Assembly (NCBI RefSeq): GCF_008704995.1
Contig: NZ_CP023747.1
Location: 1,576,501 to 1,640,500 of the forward strand
Direction of reading: 5' to 3'
Length of the DNA: 64,000 nucleotides
From: Streptomyces nodosus
Lineage (GTDB): Bacteria > Actinomycetota > Actinomycetes > Streptomycetales > Streptomycetaceae
A program made the translations under genes and the position numbers. This document shows, in pieces, positions 18,115 to 27,140 of the stretch. The number at the start of each line of letters is the position of its first letter. The first letter of the stretch is position 1. Below the pieces are notes generated by a model that saw only the letters and a program-made list of their open reading frames with translations, did no database searches and had not been told where the DNA came from.

Positions 18115-20091
18115 TCAGACCTGGGCCCGCTCCTCGACGACCGTCAGGATCTTGGCGATGGCCTCGTCGAACGGGATGCCGTTCTCCTGCGACCCGTCCC
18201 GGAAGCGGAAGGAGACCGATCCGTTGGACATGTCCTCGTCGCCCGCGATGACCATGAAGGGCACCTTCTGCTTCTGGGCGTTGCGGATCTTCTTCTGCAT
18301 ACGGTCCGAGGAGGAGTCCACCTCGACGCGCAGGCCCTTGGCGCGGGCCGCCGCGGTGAACTTCTCCAGATACTCCACATGCGCGTCGCCGATCGGGATA
18401 CCGACCGCCTGCACCGGCGCCAGCCACGCCGGGAACGCGCCCGCGTAGTGCTCCAGGAGCACCGCGAAGAAGCGCTCGATGGAACCGAACAGGGCCCGGT
18501 GGATCATGACCGGGCGCTGCTTGGAGCCGTCCGGGCCCGTGTAGGCGAGGTCGAAGCGCTCCGGCAGGTTGAAGTCCAGCTGGACCGTCGACATCTGCCA
18601 GGTGCGGCCGATCGCGTCCTTGGCCTGGACGGAGATCTTCGGGCCGTAGAAGGCCGCGCCGCCCGGGTCCGGGACCAGCGGCAGGCCCTGCTTCTCCGCG
18701 ACCTGGCGCAGGGTCTCGGTGGCCTCCTCCCAGGCCTCGTCGGAGCCCACGAACTTCTCCGGGTCCTTGGTGGACAGCTCCAGATAGAAGTCGGTGAGGC
18801 CGTAGTCGCGCAGCAGGTTCAGCACGAAGGTGAGCGTCCGGTCGAGCTCGTCGGCCATCTGCTCGCGCGTGCAGTAGATGTGCGCGTCGTCCTGGGTGAA
18901 GCCGCGGGCCCGGGTCAGTCCGTGCACCACGCCCGACTTCTCGTAGCGGTACACCGTCCCGAACTCGAAGAGGCGCAGCGGCAGTTCGCGGTAGGAGCGG
19001 CCGCGCGCGTCGAAGATCAGGTTGTGCATCGGGCAGTTCATGGGCTTGAGGTAGTAGTCCACGCCCTCGTCGAGCTGCATGGGCGGGTACATGCCGTCGG
19101 CGTACCAGTCCAGGTGGCCCGAGGTCTCGAAGAGCTTCCCCTTGGTGGCGTGCGGGGTGTAGACGAACTCGTAGCCCTCCTCCTCGTGGCGGCGCCGCGA
19201 GTAGTCCTCCATCACCCGGCGGACGATGCCGCCCCGGGGGTGGAAGACGGCGAGGCCGGAGCCGATCTGCTCCGGGACGGAGAACAGGTCGAGCTCGGCG
19301 CCGAGCTTGCGGTGGTCGCGCTTCTCGGCCTCGGCGAGGAAGTCCAGGTGCGCCTTCAGCTCGTCCTTGGAGGGCCAGGCGGTGCCGTAGATGCGCTGGA
19401 GCATGGGGTTCTTCTCGCTGCCGCGCCAGTAGGCGGCCGCGTTGCGCATCAGCTTGAAGGCCGGGATGTTCCGGGTGGTGGGCAGGTGGGGACCGCGGCA
19501 GAGGTCCTTCCAGCACAGCTCGCCGGTCTTGGCATCGAGGTTGTCGTAGATGGTCAGCTCGCCGGCGCCGACCTCGACGTCCGCGCCGTCGTCGCTGGAG
19601 GCGGAGCCCTTGAGGCCGATCAGCTCCAGCTTGTACGGCTCGTCGGCGAGCTCCTCGCGGGCGGCGTCGTCGGTGACCACGCGCCGCGAGAAGCGCTGGC
19701 CGCGCTTCTGGATCTCCTGCATCTTCTTCTCGATGGCCTTGAGATCCTCGGGGGTGAACGGCTTCTCGACGTCGAAGTCGTAGTAGAAGCCGTCCCTGAC
19801 CGGCGGGCCGATGCCCAGCTTGGCCTCGGGGAAGATCTCCTGCACGGCCTGGGCCATCACATGTGCCGTCGAGTGGCGCAGGATGTTCAGACCGTCCTCG
19901 GAGGAGATCTCCACGGCCTCGACGGTCTCGCCGTCCCGCACCTGGTGGGCGAGGTCCTTGAGCTCTCCGCCCACGCGGGCGGCGATGATCGAGCGCTCGC
20001 CGGCGAAGAGCTCGGCGGCCGTGGTGCCCGTCGTCACCGTGCGCTCTTCCCGCTCGGAATCGCGTTGGATGATCACACGGACGTCTGACAC
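18115..20091 (-). CDS. thrS: Threonyl-tRNA synthetase
   Basis: Charges tRNA-Thr. 658 residues with the usual domain order: TGS (1-62), editing domain with [12 protein letters not shown] (near residue 114), class II catalytic core with motif 2 [15 protein letters not shown] and motif 3 [15 protein letters not shown], then the C-terminal anticodon-binding domain ([16 protein letters not shown]). The GTG at 20091 is supported by AGGAGAG at 5 nt. No T-box elements were seen in the 136-nt upstream gap. Ends at a strong hairpin. Confidence 0.98.
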   Translation of the reverse strand: MSDVRVIIQRDSEREERTVTTGTTAAELFAGERSIIAARVGGELKDLAHQVRDGETVEAVEISSEDGLNILRHSTAHVMAQAVQEIFPEAKLGIGPPVRDGFYYDFDVEKPFTPEDLKAIEKKMQEIQKRGQRFSRRVVTDDAAREELADEPYKLELIGLKGSASSDDGADVEVGAGELTIYDNLDAKTGELCWKDLCRGPHLPTTRNIPAFKLMRNAAAYWRGSEKNPMLQRIYGTAWPSKDELKAHLDFLAEAEKRDHRKLGAELDLFSVPEQIGSGLAVFHPRGGIVRRVMEDYSRRRHEEEGYEFVYTPHATKGKLFETSGHLDWYADGMYPPMQLDEGVDYYLKPMNCPMHNLIFDARGRSYRELPLRLFEFGTVYRYEKSGVVHGLTRARGFTQDDAHIYCTREQMADELDRTLTFVLNLLRDYGLTDFYLELSTKDPEKFVGSDEAWEEATETLRQVAEKQGLPLVPDPGGAAFYGPKISVQAKDAIGRTWQMSTVQLDFNLPERFDLAYTGPDGSKQRPVMIHRALFGSIERFFAVLLEHYAGAFPAWLAPVQAVGIPIGDAHVEYLEKFTAAARAKGLRVEVDSSSDRMQKKIRNAQKQKVPFMVIAGDEDMSNGSVSFRFRDGSQENGIPFDEAIAKILTVVEERAQV

Positions 20092-20227
20092 CGGTCTCTC
20101 CTGACTGCTGGTGGATGCGGCGCCGTACCTGGAGCGCGCGCGATACGTGGATCGTACCGAGCCGGGGCCGTGCCCCGCGAAAGGGTTCTCGCCGGCTCCC
20201 GCCGCGACCCCGCTCCCCGCCGCGTCC

Positions 20228-21454
20228 TCAGTCCCCTCCGCACACCTCCTCGAAGAAGGTGGTGATCTCCGCGGTCTCCTGGAGCGACTTCATCAGCCGG
20301 TCCCGCTCGGCCTCGTCGACCTGCACCGGGGCCACCCCGGACACCGCGACCAGGCGCCGGAAACCGCCGCGGCTCTCCAGCCGCCCGTCGACCCGTACCG
20401 GCAGCCCGACGAGATGGGCGTGGCCGGCGATCCGGTAGGACTCCTCGTCCAGGGTCATCCGGACATGGGGGACCTCGGCCCCGGCGATGACCTTCAGCCG
20501 TACGGTGCCCTCGCCGCGCGGCCCCGACCTGCGCAGCCGGACCACGGCCCCGGTGATCCGCACCGGCACGGAGGGCTCCTGGCGCAGATAGCGGGCCCCG
20601 GCCTCACGCAGGGCGGGCAGGTCGCCCGGGGAGAACTCGACCGGTTCCATCCGGGTCGCACAGCCTTCCGGGACACCCGTCGAGGGCGCCCACTCCAGCG
20701 CGATCCGGGCGCCCTCGGAACCGCGTACGAGGGCGACCAGGGCCTCGGTCAGTTCATGGCTCACGCCCGCCTCGACCGCGGTGTCGAAGGCGTCCATGCC
20801 GCCGGTGGCCCGCCGGTAGTCGACGGCCTCCCGGGCCGCGTACAGCGCCTGGTGCAGACGCACCGAGAGCGGCCGGCCGGTGGCGACGGGCACCAGGGCG
20901 GTGAGCCGCCGGCCGCCGGGGGCGCCGCCGATCAGGACGTCGTCCAGGGACGCGGCGGCGGGACCGCGGTGCCGGGCGCCGTGGTAGCCGGCCCGCGCGC
21001 GGACGGCGAGCGCACCGGCCAGCAGCATCTGGCGGGCGGCGGTCCGCAGCCGGTCCTCGACGGTCCAGGGCGCCGTGTCCACGGGTCCGGAGGGCACATC
21101 CCGCCACCAGTGGATCTCGTCGCTGGGCACGGCGAGGCCGATCAGCACGTCCCGGGCGGAGGGCGAACCGCTGCGGGACAGGGCGTCGAGGGCCTCGCCG
21201 ATCAGGTCGTCGCTGTCGGGGAAGTCCCGGCTCTCCGGCACCAGCAGGCTGGTGCGTCCGCCGTGGGGGCCCGGCGGCGTCCACCGTCCGTAGCGTCCGG
21301 CGGCTCCGCCGCGGCGCTGCCAGCCGTGCCGCTGCAGCAGGGCGCCGAGCACGGCCGGATCCACCTGCTCGGGCACCGGCGTGCCGCGCCACGCCGGTTC
21401 GGCCGGATGGGGGCGGCCGGTGCGGGCGGCCTCGTCGAGGGGGCGGTGCGTCAT
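20228..21454 (-). CDS. Unknown 408-residue protein coupled to a DUF4365 gene
   Basis: Not recognised. Soluble, no signal peptide. The N-terminal part (to about residue 90) includes [20 protein letters not shown] and [23 protein letters not shown]. The middle is helical and Arg-rich ([24 protein letters not shown]), and the C-terminal 130 residues alternate strands ([33 protein letters not shown]) ending in [15 protein letters not shown]. The start MTHRPLDEA has GGGAGG upstream and overlaps the preceding DUF4365 stop as ATGA, so both are probably made together. A partner role to that protein is inference. Confidence 0.8.
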   Translation of the reverse strand: MTHRPLDEAARTGRPHPAEPAWRGTPVPEQVDPAVLGALLQRHGWQRRGGAAGRYGRWTPPGPHGGRTSLLVPESRDFPDSDDLIGEALDALSRSGSPSARDVLIGLAVPSDEIHWWRDVPSGPVDTAPWTVEDRLRTAARQMLLAGALAVRARAGYHGARHRGPAAASLDDVLIGGAPGGRRLTALVPVATGRPLSVRLHQALYAAREAVDYRRATGGMDAFDTAVEAGVSHELTEALVALVRGSEGARIALEWAPSTGVPEGCATRMEPVEFSPGDLPALREAGARYLRQEPSVPVRITGAVVRLRRSGPRGEGTVRLKVIAGAEVPHVRMTLDEESYRIAGHAHLVGLPVRVDGRLESRGGFRRLVAVSGVAPVQVDEAERDRLMKSLQETAEITTFFEEVCGGD

Positions 21455-22074
21455 GGTCTGCCTCCCGTTCCGACCCGGGTCATGATCTCGCAGAGGGCTC
21501 GGTCGTCGAAGATGCGCGAGGTGGGGATGCGCACCGTGGTGCGGTGCCGGCCCGTGATCGGATGTCCGGCGAGATTGATCCAGTAGCAGCAGTGCCGCAG
21601 GTCGAGGCGGTCGTGTCCGGCCCGCAGCCATTGGTCCTGCGACCGGGGGACGATCATCACCACGAGGATCTTGTGCACGGAGACCGGGGTGCGGGCGAGC
21701 TTCGCCAGGTGGTCGTTGTCGAGCGTGAAGGAGAAGAAGGCACCCGTCCGGCGGGACGGGTGCGCGGCGCTCTCCGGCCCGGACGGTGCCGGAAGCCGGG
21801 CGGGCTGGTGCGGCGGGATCTGATAGGTGCACTTGAGCTGCACCTTGATGGTGACCTCGTCGTCGACGGTGTGCCCCGGGGCGCTGTGACTGACGTGCCA
21901 GTCGATGCCGTTGTCCGGGAAGGGCTGGGACAGCGAGCAGCCGGCCGCCGCGGCGACCGCGTGCAGATAGCCCACCTGCAGGGTCTCCATGCAGGCGGTG
22001 ACGGCGAGTGAGCCGCGATGGGGTGCCCTCCGCTCGGGCAGCAGCCCGCCCCGCTCGGGCTGCGCTATCGCCAT
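21451..22074 (-). CDS. DUF4365 domain protein, nuclease-like fold
   Basis: 207 residues. DUF4365 proteins belong to the PD-(D/E)xK nuclease-like group. Here NGIDWHV (Asp58) followed by VTIKVQLKC (Gln79-x-Lys81) fits the D...(E/Q)xK active-site pattern, and Glu30 may supply the early acidic residue. The rest has core strands (HKILVVMIVP, CYWINLAG). The start MAIAQPERGG at 22074 has GGGGGG about 9 nt upstream; the frame is open further but without plausible sequence. First gene of a two-gene operon, divergent from a DEDDh exonuclease. A defence or repair role is possible but unproven. Confidence 0.75.
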   Translation of the reverse strand: MAIAQPERGGLLPERRAPHRGSLAVTACMETLQVGYLHAVAAAAGCSLSQPFPDNGIDWHVSHSAPGHTVDDEVTIKVQLKCTYQIPPHQPARLPAPSGPESAAHPSRRTGAFFSFTLDNDHLAKLARTPVSVHKILVVMIVPRSQDQWLRAGHDRLDLRHCCYWINLAGHPITGRHRTTVRIPTSRIFDDRALCEIMTRVGTGGRP

Positions 22075-22242
22075 GGCCAACAGCCCCCCGTACCAGATGA
22101 GTTCCTCGTGCGGGTCGCTGAACTGCAAAGACCCGTACTCGTGTTGTCTCCTTCCGGCGTACTGCGCAAACAGCCCGGGTATCACCGAAACGGTGGAAGA
22201 CGGCGCGTCAGCCACCCAGGGTGAACGAGGAGTTGTGTACAC

Positions 22243-22968
22243 ATGACGTGCTGGTACGAGGGGCCTCTGGCCGCCTTCGACACAGAGACCACGGGCGTGG
22301 ACGTGGAGACCGACCGGATCGTGTCGGCCGCCGTCGTGGTCCAGGACGCCCCGGGCACCCGGCCGCGGGTGAGCCGGTGGCTGGTGAACCCGGGAGTGCC
22401 GGTGCCCGCCGGGGCGACGGCGGTGCACGGGCTGACGGACGAACATCTGCAGCGCACCGGCCGCTGGCCGTCGCCCGTGATGGAGGAGATAGCCCGGGCT
22501 CTGGGCGAACAGGCCGTACGGGGCGTGCCGTTGGTGGTGATGAACGCGCCGTTCGATCTGACGCTCCTGGACCGGGAGTTGCGCCGGCATCGCGACGGTC
22601 CGCTGGAGCGCTGGTTGGGCTCGGCGCCGCTGCGGGTGCTGGACCCCCGGGTGCTGGACAAACAGCTGGACCGCTACCGCAAGGGCCGCCGCACGCTCAC
22701 CGATCTGTGTGCGCACTATGCGGTCGTGCTGGACGAGGCGCATGACGCGGGGGCGGACGCACTGGCCGCGTTGGAGGTGGTACGGGCGGTGGGGCGCCGC
22801 TTCGCGAGCCGTCTGGAGCGGCTGACACCGGCCGAGTTGCACGCTCTGCAGACGCAGTGGCATGCGGCGCAGGCACGCGGGCTGCAGGCGTGGTTCGCCC
22901 GCAGCGGCACCCCGGAGGAGGTGGACCCTTCATGGCCGCTGCGTCCGGAGCTTCCGGCGGCCGCCTGA
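22243..22968 (+). CDS. DEDDh 3'-5' exonuclease (DnaQ-like)
   Basis: 241 residues. All five catalytic positions of the DEDDh family are visible: D13 and E15 in AFDTETTG, D105 in NAPFDL, H167 and D172 in AHDAGADA. The AVHGLTDEHL segment is typical of DNA polymerase III epsilon-type exonucleases. With no polymerase domain attached it is probably a stand-alone proofreading or repair nuclease. GAGGAG lies 10 nt before the ATG, and the start is preceded by GTGTACAC. Ends near the tRNA-Val terminator. Confidence 0.9.
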   Translation: MTCWYEGPLAAFDTETTGVDVETDRIVSAAVVVQDAPGTRPRVSRWLVNPGVPVPAGATAVHGLTDEHLQRTGRWPSPVMEEIARALGEQAVRGVPLVVMNAPFDLTLLDRELRRHRDGPLERWLGSAPLRVLDPRVLDKQLDRYRKGRRTLTDLCAHYAVVLDEAHDAGADALAALEVVRAVGRRFASRLERLTPAELHALQTQWHAAQARGLQAWFARSGTPEEVDPSWPLRPELPAAA

Positions 22969-23011
22969 CCATGGCCCCGCGGCTCACACAACGTCGGGAG
23001 GCAGACGAAAA

Positions 23012-23036
23012 ACCGGTCCGTCGGCGACGGACCGGT
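23012..23036 (-). terminator. Terminator of tRNA-Val(CAC)
   Basis: An 11-bp perfect stem (ACCGGTCCGTC with its complement) and a 3-nt loop. On the minus strand it is followed by TTTTTC, a canonical intrinsic terminator 10 nt past the tRNA 3' end. It may also end the exonuclease transcript from the other side. Confidence 0.85.
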
Positions 23037-23046
23037 CTTCTCCGGG

Positions 23047-23118
23047 TGGGCGATACTGGGTTCGAACCAGTGACCTCTTCGGTGTGAACGAAGCGCTCTC
23101 CCACTGAGCTAATCGCCC
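23047..23118 (-). tRNA. tRNA-Val (anticodon CAC)
   Basis: 72 nt including discriminator A; CCA is not encoded. The acceptor GGGCGAT pairs with ATCGCCC, the anticodon stem CTTCG/CGAAG encloses the loop TTCACAC, and the T arm CTGG/CCAG holds TTCGAAC. It reads the GUG codon, the preferred valine codon class in high-G+C genomes. Confidence 0.97.
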
Positions 23119-23157
23119 GGGAACGCACTGAACAATACAGGCCCCGACGGGTTTCCT

Positions 23158-23604
23158 TCAAACCGCTTCGAGATACGCCACCAGCCCCCGCCGCCCGCCC
23201 CGCATCATCAGCCGGTGGTTGGCACGGAAGAGCGGCCGTCCGGGCACGGCGAACCGCCTGAGCAGCGGCTTGTTCACCTCGACCGCCTGGTCGTAGCGGG
23301 CGAGGGTGCCGGACCCGGCCGGGGTCACCGTCCAGCGGGCCCAGCCGTCCAGGTCCCCGGTGAGCGCGACCTCCAGCACACCGGCGCCGGGCTCGTTCCG
23401 GGTCTCCCGCGCCATGAGCGTCATCTCGTACGGCAGCAGGGAGCGGACGGTGAGCACGGCGGTGGTGTCGCCGGTCCACCGCACGGCGCGGACCTGCGGC
23501 CACCAGCGCGGGTAGTCCTCGGCCCGCGCCAGCACGGCGTAGGCGCGGGCGGGCGGGACGGGCAGCGCCCATGTGCTGCGGAAGCGGTGGTGGTTCCGGT
23601 CCAT
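23158..23604 (-). CDS. SRPBCC-fold (START/Bet v1-like) polyketide-cyclase-type protein
   Basis: 148 residues. The N-terminal FRSTWALPVPPARAYAVLARAEDYPRWWP is the typical first strand and helix of the SRPBCC fold, followed by alternating strands (AVLTVRSLLPYEMTLM, GVLEVALTGDLDGWARWTV) and the long C-terminal helix (RHRLMM-like) found in ligand-binding members. It probably binds a hydrophobic ligand; no catalytic residues can be named. Divergent from the 790-residue membrane gene. Confidence 0.85.
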   Translation of the reverse strand: MDRNHHRFRSTWALPVPPARAYAVLARAEDYPRWWPQVRAVRWTGDTTAVLTVRSLLPYEMTLMARETRNEPGAGVLEVALTGDLDGWARWTVTPAGSGTLARYDQAVEVNKPLLRRFAVPGRPLFRANHRLMMRGGRRGLVAYLEAV

Positions 23605-23707
23605 GTGCCGAGTCTGCCGCGCGGAGGCCGCCCCGGGGCGGGATCTGAGTACGGCGTGAGTACACGGACTCATGCCGGGCCGCACGGCCCACCGCACACT
23701 CGGGGGC

Positions 23708-26080
23708 ATGACCCATCCACCGTCCCCCGCCGAGGAATTGCGGTTCCTCGACCATGAGCTGCGGCAACTCGACGCCCGTCGGACCCATCTGCTGGCGCGG
23801 CGGACCCAGCTGCTCGCGCTCCTCCAGCCCGTCCTCCCGGCCGCACCCCGGGCCGCGTCACCGGCGGCGCCGCCGGCCGCCCGGCGGCCCGAGACCACCG
23901 CGCCCCGGGTGCAGAACGTGCTGCTCGTCCTCGGCGGTGTGCTGCTGGCCGTCGCCGCGATCGCGTTCACGCTGGTCAGCTGGGGGCATCTGGGGATCGC
24001 CGGGCGGTCGCTGGTGCTGGGCGCGGTGACCCTGGCGGCGCTGAGCGCGCCGGCCGCGCTCCGACGGCACGGGCTCGGCTCGACCGCGGAGGCGGTGGCG
24101 GGTGTCGGTCTGGCGCTGACGGTGCTGGACGCATACGCGCTGCACGAGGTGGCGATGGCGAGGACCGACGGCACGGGGTACACGGCCGTGGCGGCGGCGG
24201 TCCTGGCCGGGTTGTGGTCGGGGTACGGCAGGGCGCTCGGCTCCCTGCGCGTCTCCCGTCCCGCCGCGCTGGCCGCCGCCCAACTCCCCCTGCCGCTGGG
24301 GGCGGTGGCGTCCGGAGCGGGCCCGCATGCGATCGCGGCCGCGCTGCTGCTGACGGCCGCGTGCGACTCGGTGGTCGCGCTCCGGACCCCGCTGAGGTCC
24401 CTGCGTCTGCCGGCCTCCGTGGGCGCGTACGGCCTGGGCGGCTGGGGTGTTCTGGCGGCCGGTGTCTTCTCCCTGACCGCCACCGGCCCGGGCGACGCCA
24501 CCCGTGCGTCGGCACTGCTGCTTCTCGCCGCGGCGATCGCGCTGGGGGTCGCCCGGCGGGCCCCGGGGCGGGACCTCTCGACCGGTACGGCGGTGGCCGG
24601 CGGGGTGCTGCTGGTCGCCGCGCTCGGCGGGGTCCCGCGCGTCCTGCTGCCCGGGGTCTGGACGGTACCGGTCCATCTGGCCTGCGCGATCGCCCTGGCG
24701 GCGGTCGTGCGCGGCCGGCTCCCGGAGCCCGTGCGGCGCGGCTTCGCCCTGGCCTCGGCCGGAGTGCAGGGTGCGGCGGTGCTGTGGGCGCTGCCGCCGG
24801 TCGTCCTCGCGCTGCTGGGACCGCTCGGCTGGACGGTACGGAGCTGGTCCGGAGCCCCGTCGGACCTGCGCGACGCCCTCACGCTCGGGGCGCCCTGGCC
24901 GCCCTACGCGTCGACCGCGCCGCTGGTGCTCGTGCTGGTCGCGGCGGTCCTGGTGGCGGTGGCCCGCACCGTCCCGGCCCGGCGCAGCCAGGCCACGACG
25001 GGCGCCACGACGCTGGGCTGGGCCGCCCTGCTCATCCTTCCGGCGACGCTGCGACTCCCCTATGCGGTGGGGCTGTTCATGCTGGGAGCGACGGTGGCCG
25101 GTGGGCTCGTGGTGGCGGCCCGCACACGCCGGACGCCGATGTCCATGACTGCTTTTCCGCTGTCGCTGCTCACCGCGGCGGATCTCGCGCTGCTCTCCCT
25201 CGCCTCGCGGACCGCCACCCTGGCCGTGCTCGCCGCGCTGACCGCGCTCTTCGCGGTCGCCGCCGCGCACCGGCGCCCGGCCCCCGGCCGCGCGAGCGCG
25301 TCGCTGGCCACCGCGACGGGGCTGGCCTGTGCGGTGGGTGCCGCCGCGGGCGCCCCGGCCGCGCACACGGCGCTGCTGGTGCTGGTCGTCCCGGTCGTCG
25401 CGGCGCTGCTGGCCGCCCGGATGGCACGCCCGGCGGTCCCGGTCGAGGTCACGGGGGCGGGCGCCGGCCTGGTGGCCGTCGGCCTCGCGGTCACCGACGG
25501 ACCGGTGCTGGCGCTGGTGCTCGCCCTGTGCGGGGTGATCGCCGCGGGCACCGCCGTACGTGAGGACCGTCGTCCGGCCGGATACGCGGCGGCGGTGCTG
25601 TTCCTGCTGGCCACCTGGGTACAGCTCGGCACCTGGCACATCGGCACCCCGGAGGCGTACACCCTGCCGGTGACCGTCCCGGCGCTGGTCGTCGGGTTCG
25701 TCCGGCAGCGCAGGGATCCCCTGGCCTCGTCCTGGACGGCGTACGGTCCGGGGCTCTCGGTGACGCTGCTGCCGAGCCTGCTCTTGGCATGGGGCGACGC
25801 CGACTGGCCGCGACCGCTGCTGCTCGGCACGGCGGCACTCGCCCTGACCCTGCTGGGCGCCCACCACCGGATGCAGGCGCCGCTGGTCCTCGGCGGAGGC
25901 GTGCTCGTGCTGGACGTCCTGCACGAACTCGCTCCCCATCTGGTGCAGTTGGCACACGCGCTGCCCCGCTGGCTGCCGCCCGCCCTCGCCGGCCTGCTGC
26001 TCCTCGCCCTCGGCGCGACCTATGAGCAGCGCCTCCGGGACGCGCGCCGGGTGCGGGAGGCACTGGGGCGGATGCGCTGA
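23708..26080 (+). CDS. Large Ala/Leu-rich multispanning membrane protein
   Basis: 790 residues. A short helical N terminus (AEELRFLDHELRQLDARRTHLLARRTQLL, coiled-coil-like) and a Pro/Ala linker are followed by about 20 hydrophobic segments from residue 75 to the end (first NVLLVLGGVLLAVAAIAFTLVSW). It resembles Streptomyces proteins annotated with a SCO7613 C-terminal domain. No transporter signature or catalytic motif was found; function unknown. ATG 23708 was chosen over ATG 23672 because the helical N terminus starts there. It ends with a charged cytoplasmic tail. Confidence 0.85.
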   Translation: MTHPPSPAEELRFLDHELRQLDARRTHLLARRTQLLALLQPVLPAAPRAASPAAPPAARRPETTAPRVQNVLLVLGGVLLAVAAIAFTLVSWGHLGIAGRSLVLGAVTLAALSAPAALRRHGLGSTAEAVAGVGLALTVLDAYALHEVAMARTDGTGYTAVAAAVLAGLWSGYGRALGSLRVSRPAALAAAQLPLPLGAVASGAGPHAIAAALLLTAACDSVVALRTPLRSLRLPASVGAYGLGGWGVLAAGVFSLTATGPGDATRASALLLLAAAIALGVARRAPGRDLSTGTAVAGGVLLVAALGGVPRVLLPGVWTVPVHLACAIALAAVVRGRLPEPVRRGFALASAGVQGAAVLWALPPVVLALLGPLGWTVRSWSGAPSDLRDALTLGAPWPPYASTAPLVLVLVAAVLVAVARTVPARRSQATTGATTLGWAALLILPATLRLPYAVGLFMLGATVAGGLVVAARTRRTPMSMTAFPLSLLTAADLALLSLASRTATLAVLAALTALFAVAAAHRRPAPGRASASLATATGLACAVGAAAGAPAAHTALLVLVVPVVAALLAARMARPAVPVEVTGAGAGLVAVGLAVTDGPVLALVLALCGVIAAGTAVREDRRPAGYAAAVLFLLATWVQLGTWHIGTPEAYTLPVTVPALVVGFVRQRRDPLASSWTAYGPGLSVTLLPSLLLAWGDADWPRPLLLGTAALALTLLGAHHRMQAPLVLGGGVLVLDVLHELAPHLVQLAHALPRWLPPALAGLLLLALGATYEQRLRDARRVREALGRMR

Positions 26081-26638
26081 GGGGCAGGCACGGTCCCGTT
26101 CGCCTCACCTCGGTCCGAGCCGAACAAATAGGGATCGTCATTCATGAAATTCGGCCCGGCGGCCGAGGCCGGCCGATCTCCGGGCTCCGGAATTCCCTCA
26201 TGAAGAAGGTGAGATATTCACGGAGCACATACCCGGAGAGATGATCCGTTCTGTCGGCGGAGATGTCCACGCGCCTTCTGACCGCCACCCGGCGGCCAGG
26301 AGAGCTTCATGGACGGGAAGATTCCGTCCACAGTCGGGTGACGGCGATTCAGGAACCGCCGAAAAGTCCCTTCTTGGGCCGGCTACGCCCTCCACAAAGG
26401 CCCGACGGCGTCGCCATGCTCCTCGACGCCGGCGGGCCGCATCGCCGGAACATCCCGCCCGGACTGATCGAACGGCACGAGGCCCCTCCCTCCGACGTCC
26501 CAGCAAACGCTTGCCCCACCAGCGGCGGACGGACCGCTCGGCTGGATCGGATCACACGTAAGAGTGAAGTTGTACGGCTTCGACAGGCCGGAGGATCTTG
26601 ACAGAGGGCGGAGCGGCAACGGGCTACGGGAACGCGAC
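26081..26638. other. Gene-poor interval before tRNA-Val
   Basis: 558 nt. Short overlapping frames exist on both strands but none has a ribosome site, family similarity or sustained third-position G+C. It lies on the 3' side of a tRNA gene, a usual integration position, but no duplicated tRNA end or integrase was found. Confidence 0.5.
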
Positions 26639-26681
26639 GAGGGCGGCGCGACCCACGGTGTCCGTGTGTCACGCCGCCCTC
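26639..26681 (-). terminator. Hairpin after second tRNA-Val(CAC)
   Basis: A 10-bp stem (GAGGGCGGCG with its complement) encloses a smaller CACGG-TGT-CCGTG hairpin. It begins 8 nt past the tRNA 3' end. There is no T tract, as is common for Streptomyces terminators. Confidence 0.65.
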
Positions 26682-26688
26682 GAAACTG

Positions 26689-26760
26689 TGGGCGATACTG
26701 GGATCGAACCAGTGACCTCTTCGGTGTGAACGAAGCGCTCTCCCGCTGAGCTAATCGCCC
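26689..26760 (-). tRNA. tRNA-Val (anticodon CAC), second copy
   Basis: 72 nt, same anticodon loop TTCACAC and acceptor GGGCGAT as the copy at 23.1 kb. It differs at two visible positions: C for T in the D loop region (CAGCGGG), and T-loop TTCGATC instead of TTCGAAC. Confidence 0.97.
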
Positions 26761-26855
26761 GGGCGCAGGAAGAAGATTACCCCATGTCAGGGGTGCCTCC
26801 GACCAGGGATGCCGAGGGCGGCGGCCCCAGCGGCCCGGGCCGTTCGTGTGCTGAC

Positions 26856-26882
26856 GATTTCAAACAGCCGAGAACCGGGTAC
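26856..26882 (+). promoter_or_regulatory. Candidate SigB/SigH-type promoter for ssgB
   Basis: GATTTC (26856-26861), 15 bp, GGGTAC (26877-26882). This resembles the stress/sporulation sigma consensus GTTT-N13-16-GGGTAY. In S. coelicolor ssgB is reported to depend on SigH, which fits. The -35 match is partial and the leader to the start codon would be long (about 250 nt). Confidence 0.4.
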
Positions 26883-27140
26883 CCGCCCCGAACTGCGATT
26901 GCCTCGCAGATACAACGATCTCGCCCCACCAGTCACTCCCCGTATTCATATGACCAAACCTAACCGGCAAGAATCCGGTCACCGGAATGGCCGTACCGGA
27001 CGAACAACATCTCGGCCGGATGAGCTACGTAAAGCAAGGCAAAACCCTCAGAGGGGTTTACAACGGCACCGTAGGTGGCATGTCGATTTCGCCGACGTGC
27101 GAATCCCCGAGCGCACACTGAGCGAAAGGCCCTGGCGCTT

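Noticed and set aside
20092-20227. T-box leader of thrS
   Set aside because: The gap is only 136 nt and lacks a recognisable T-box sequence or specifier hairpin.
23158-24882. Minus-strand frame extending the SRPBCC gene upstream to 574 codons
   Set aside because: The extra part is antisense to the 790-residue membrane gene and Ser/Arg/Pro-rich; the real start is the ATG at 23604 that opens the fold.
26198-26672. Four short frames on both strands before tRNA-Val
   Set aside because: They overlap one another, lack ribosome sites and codon bias, and show no family similarity.
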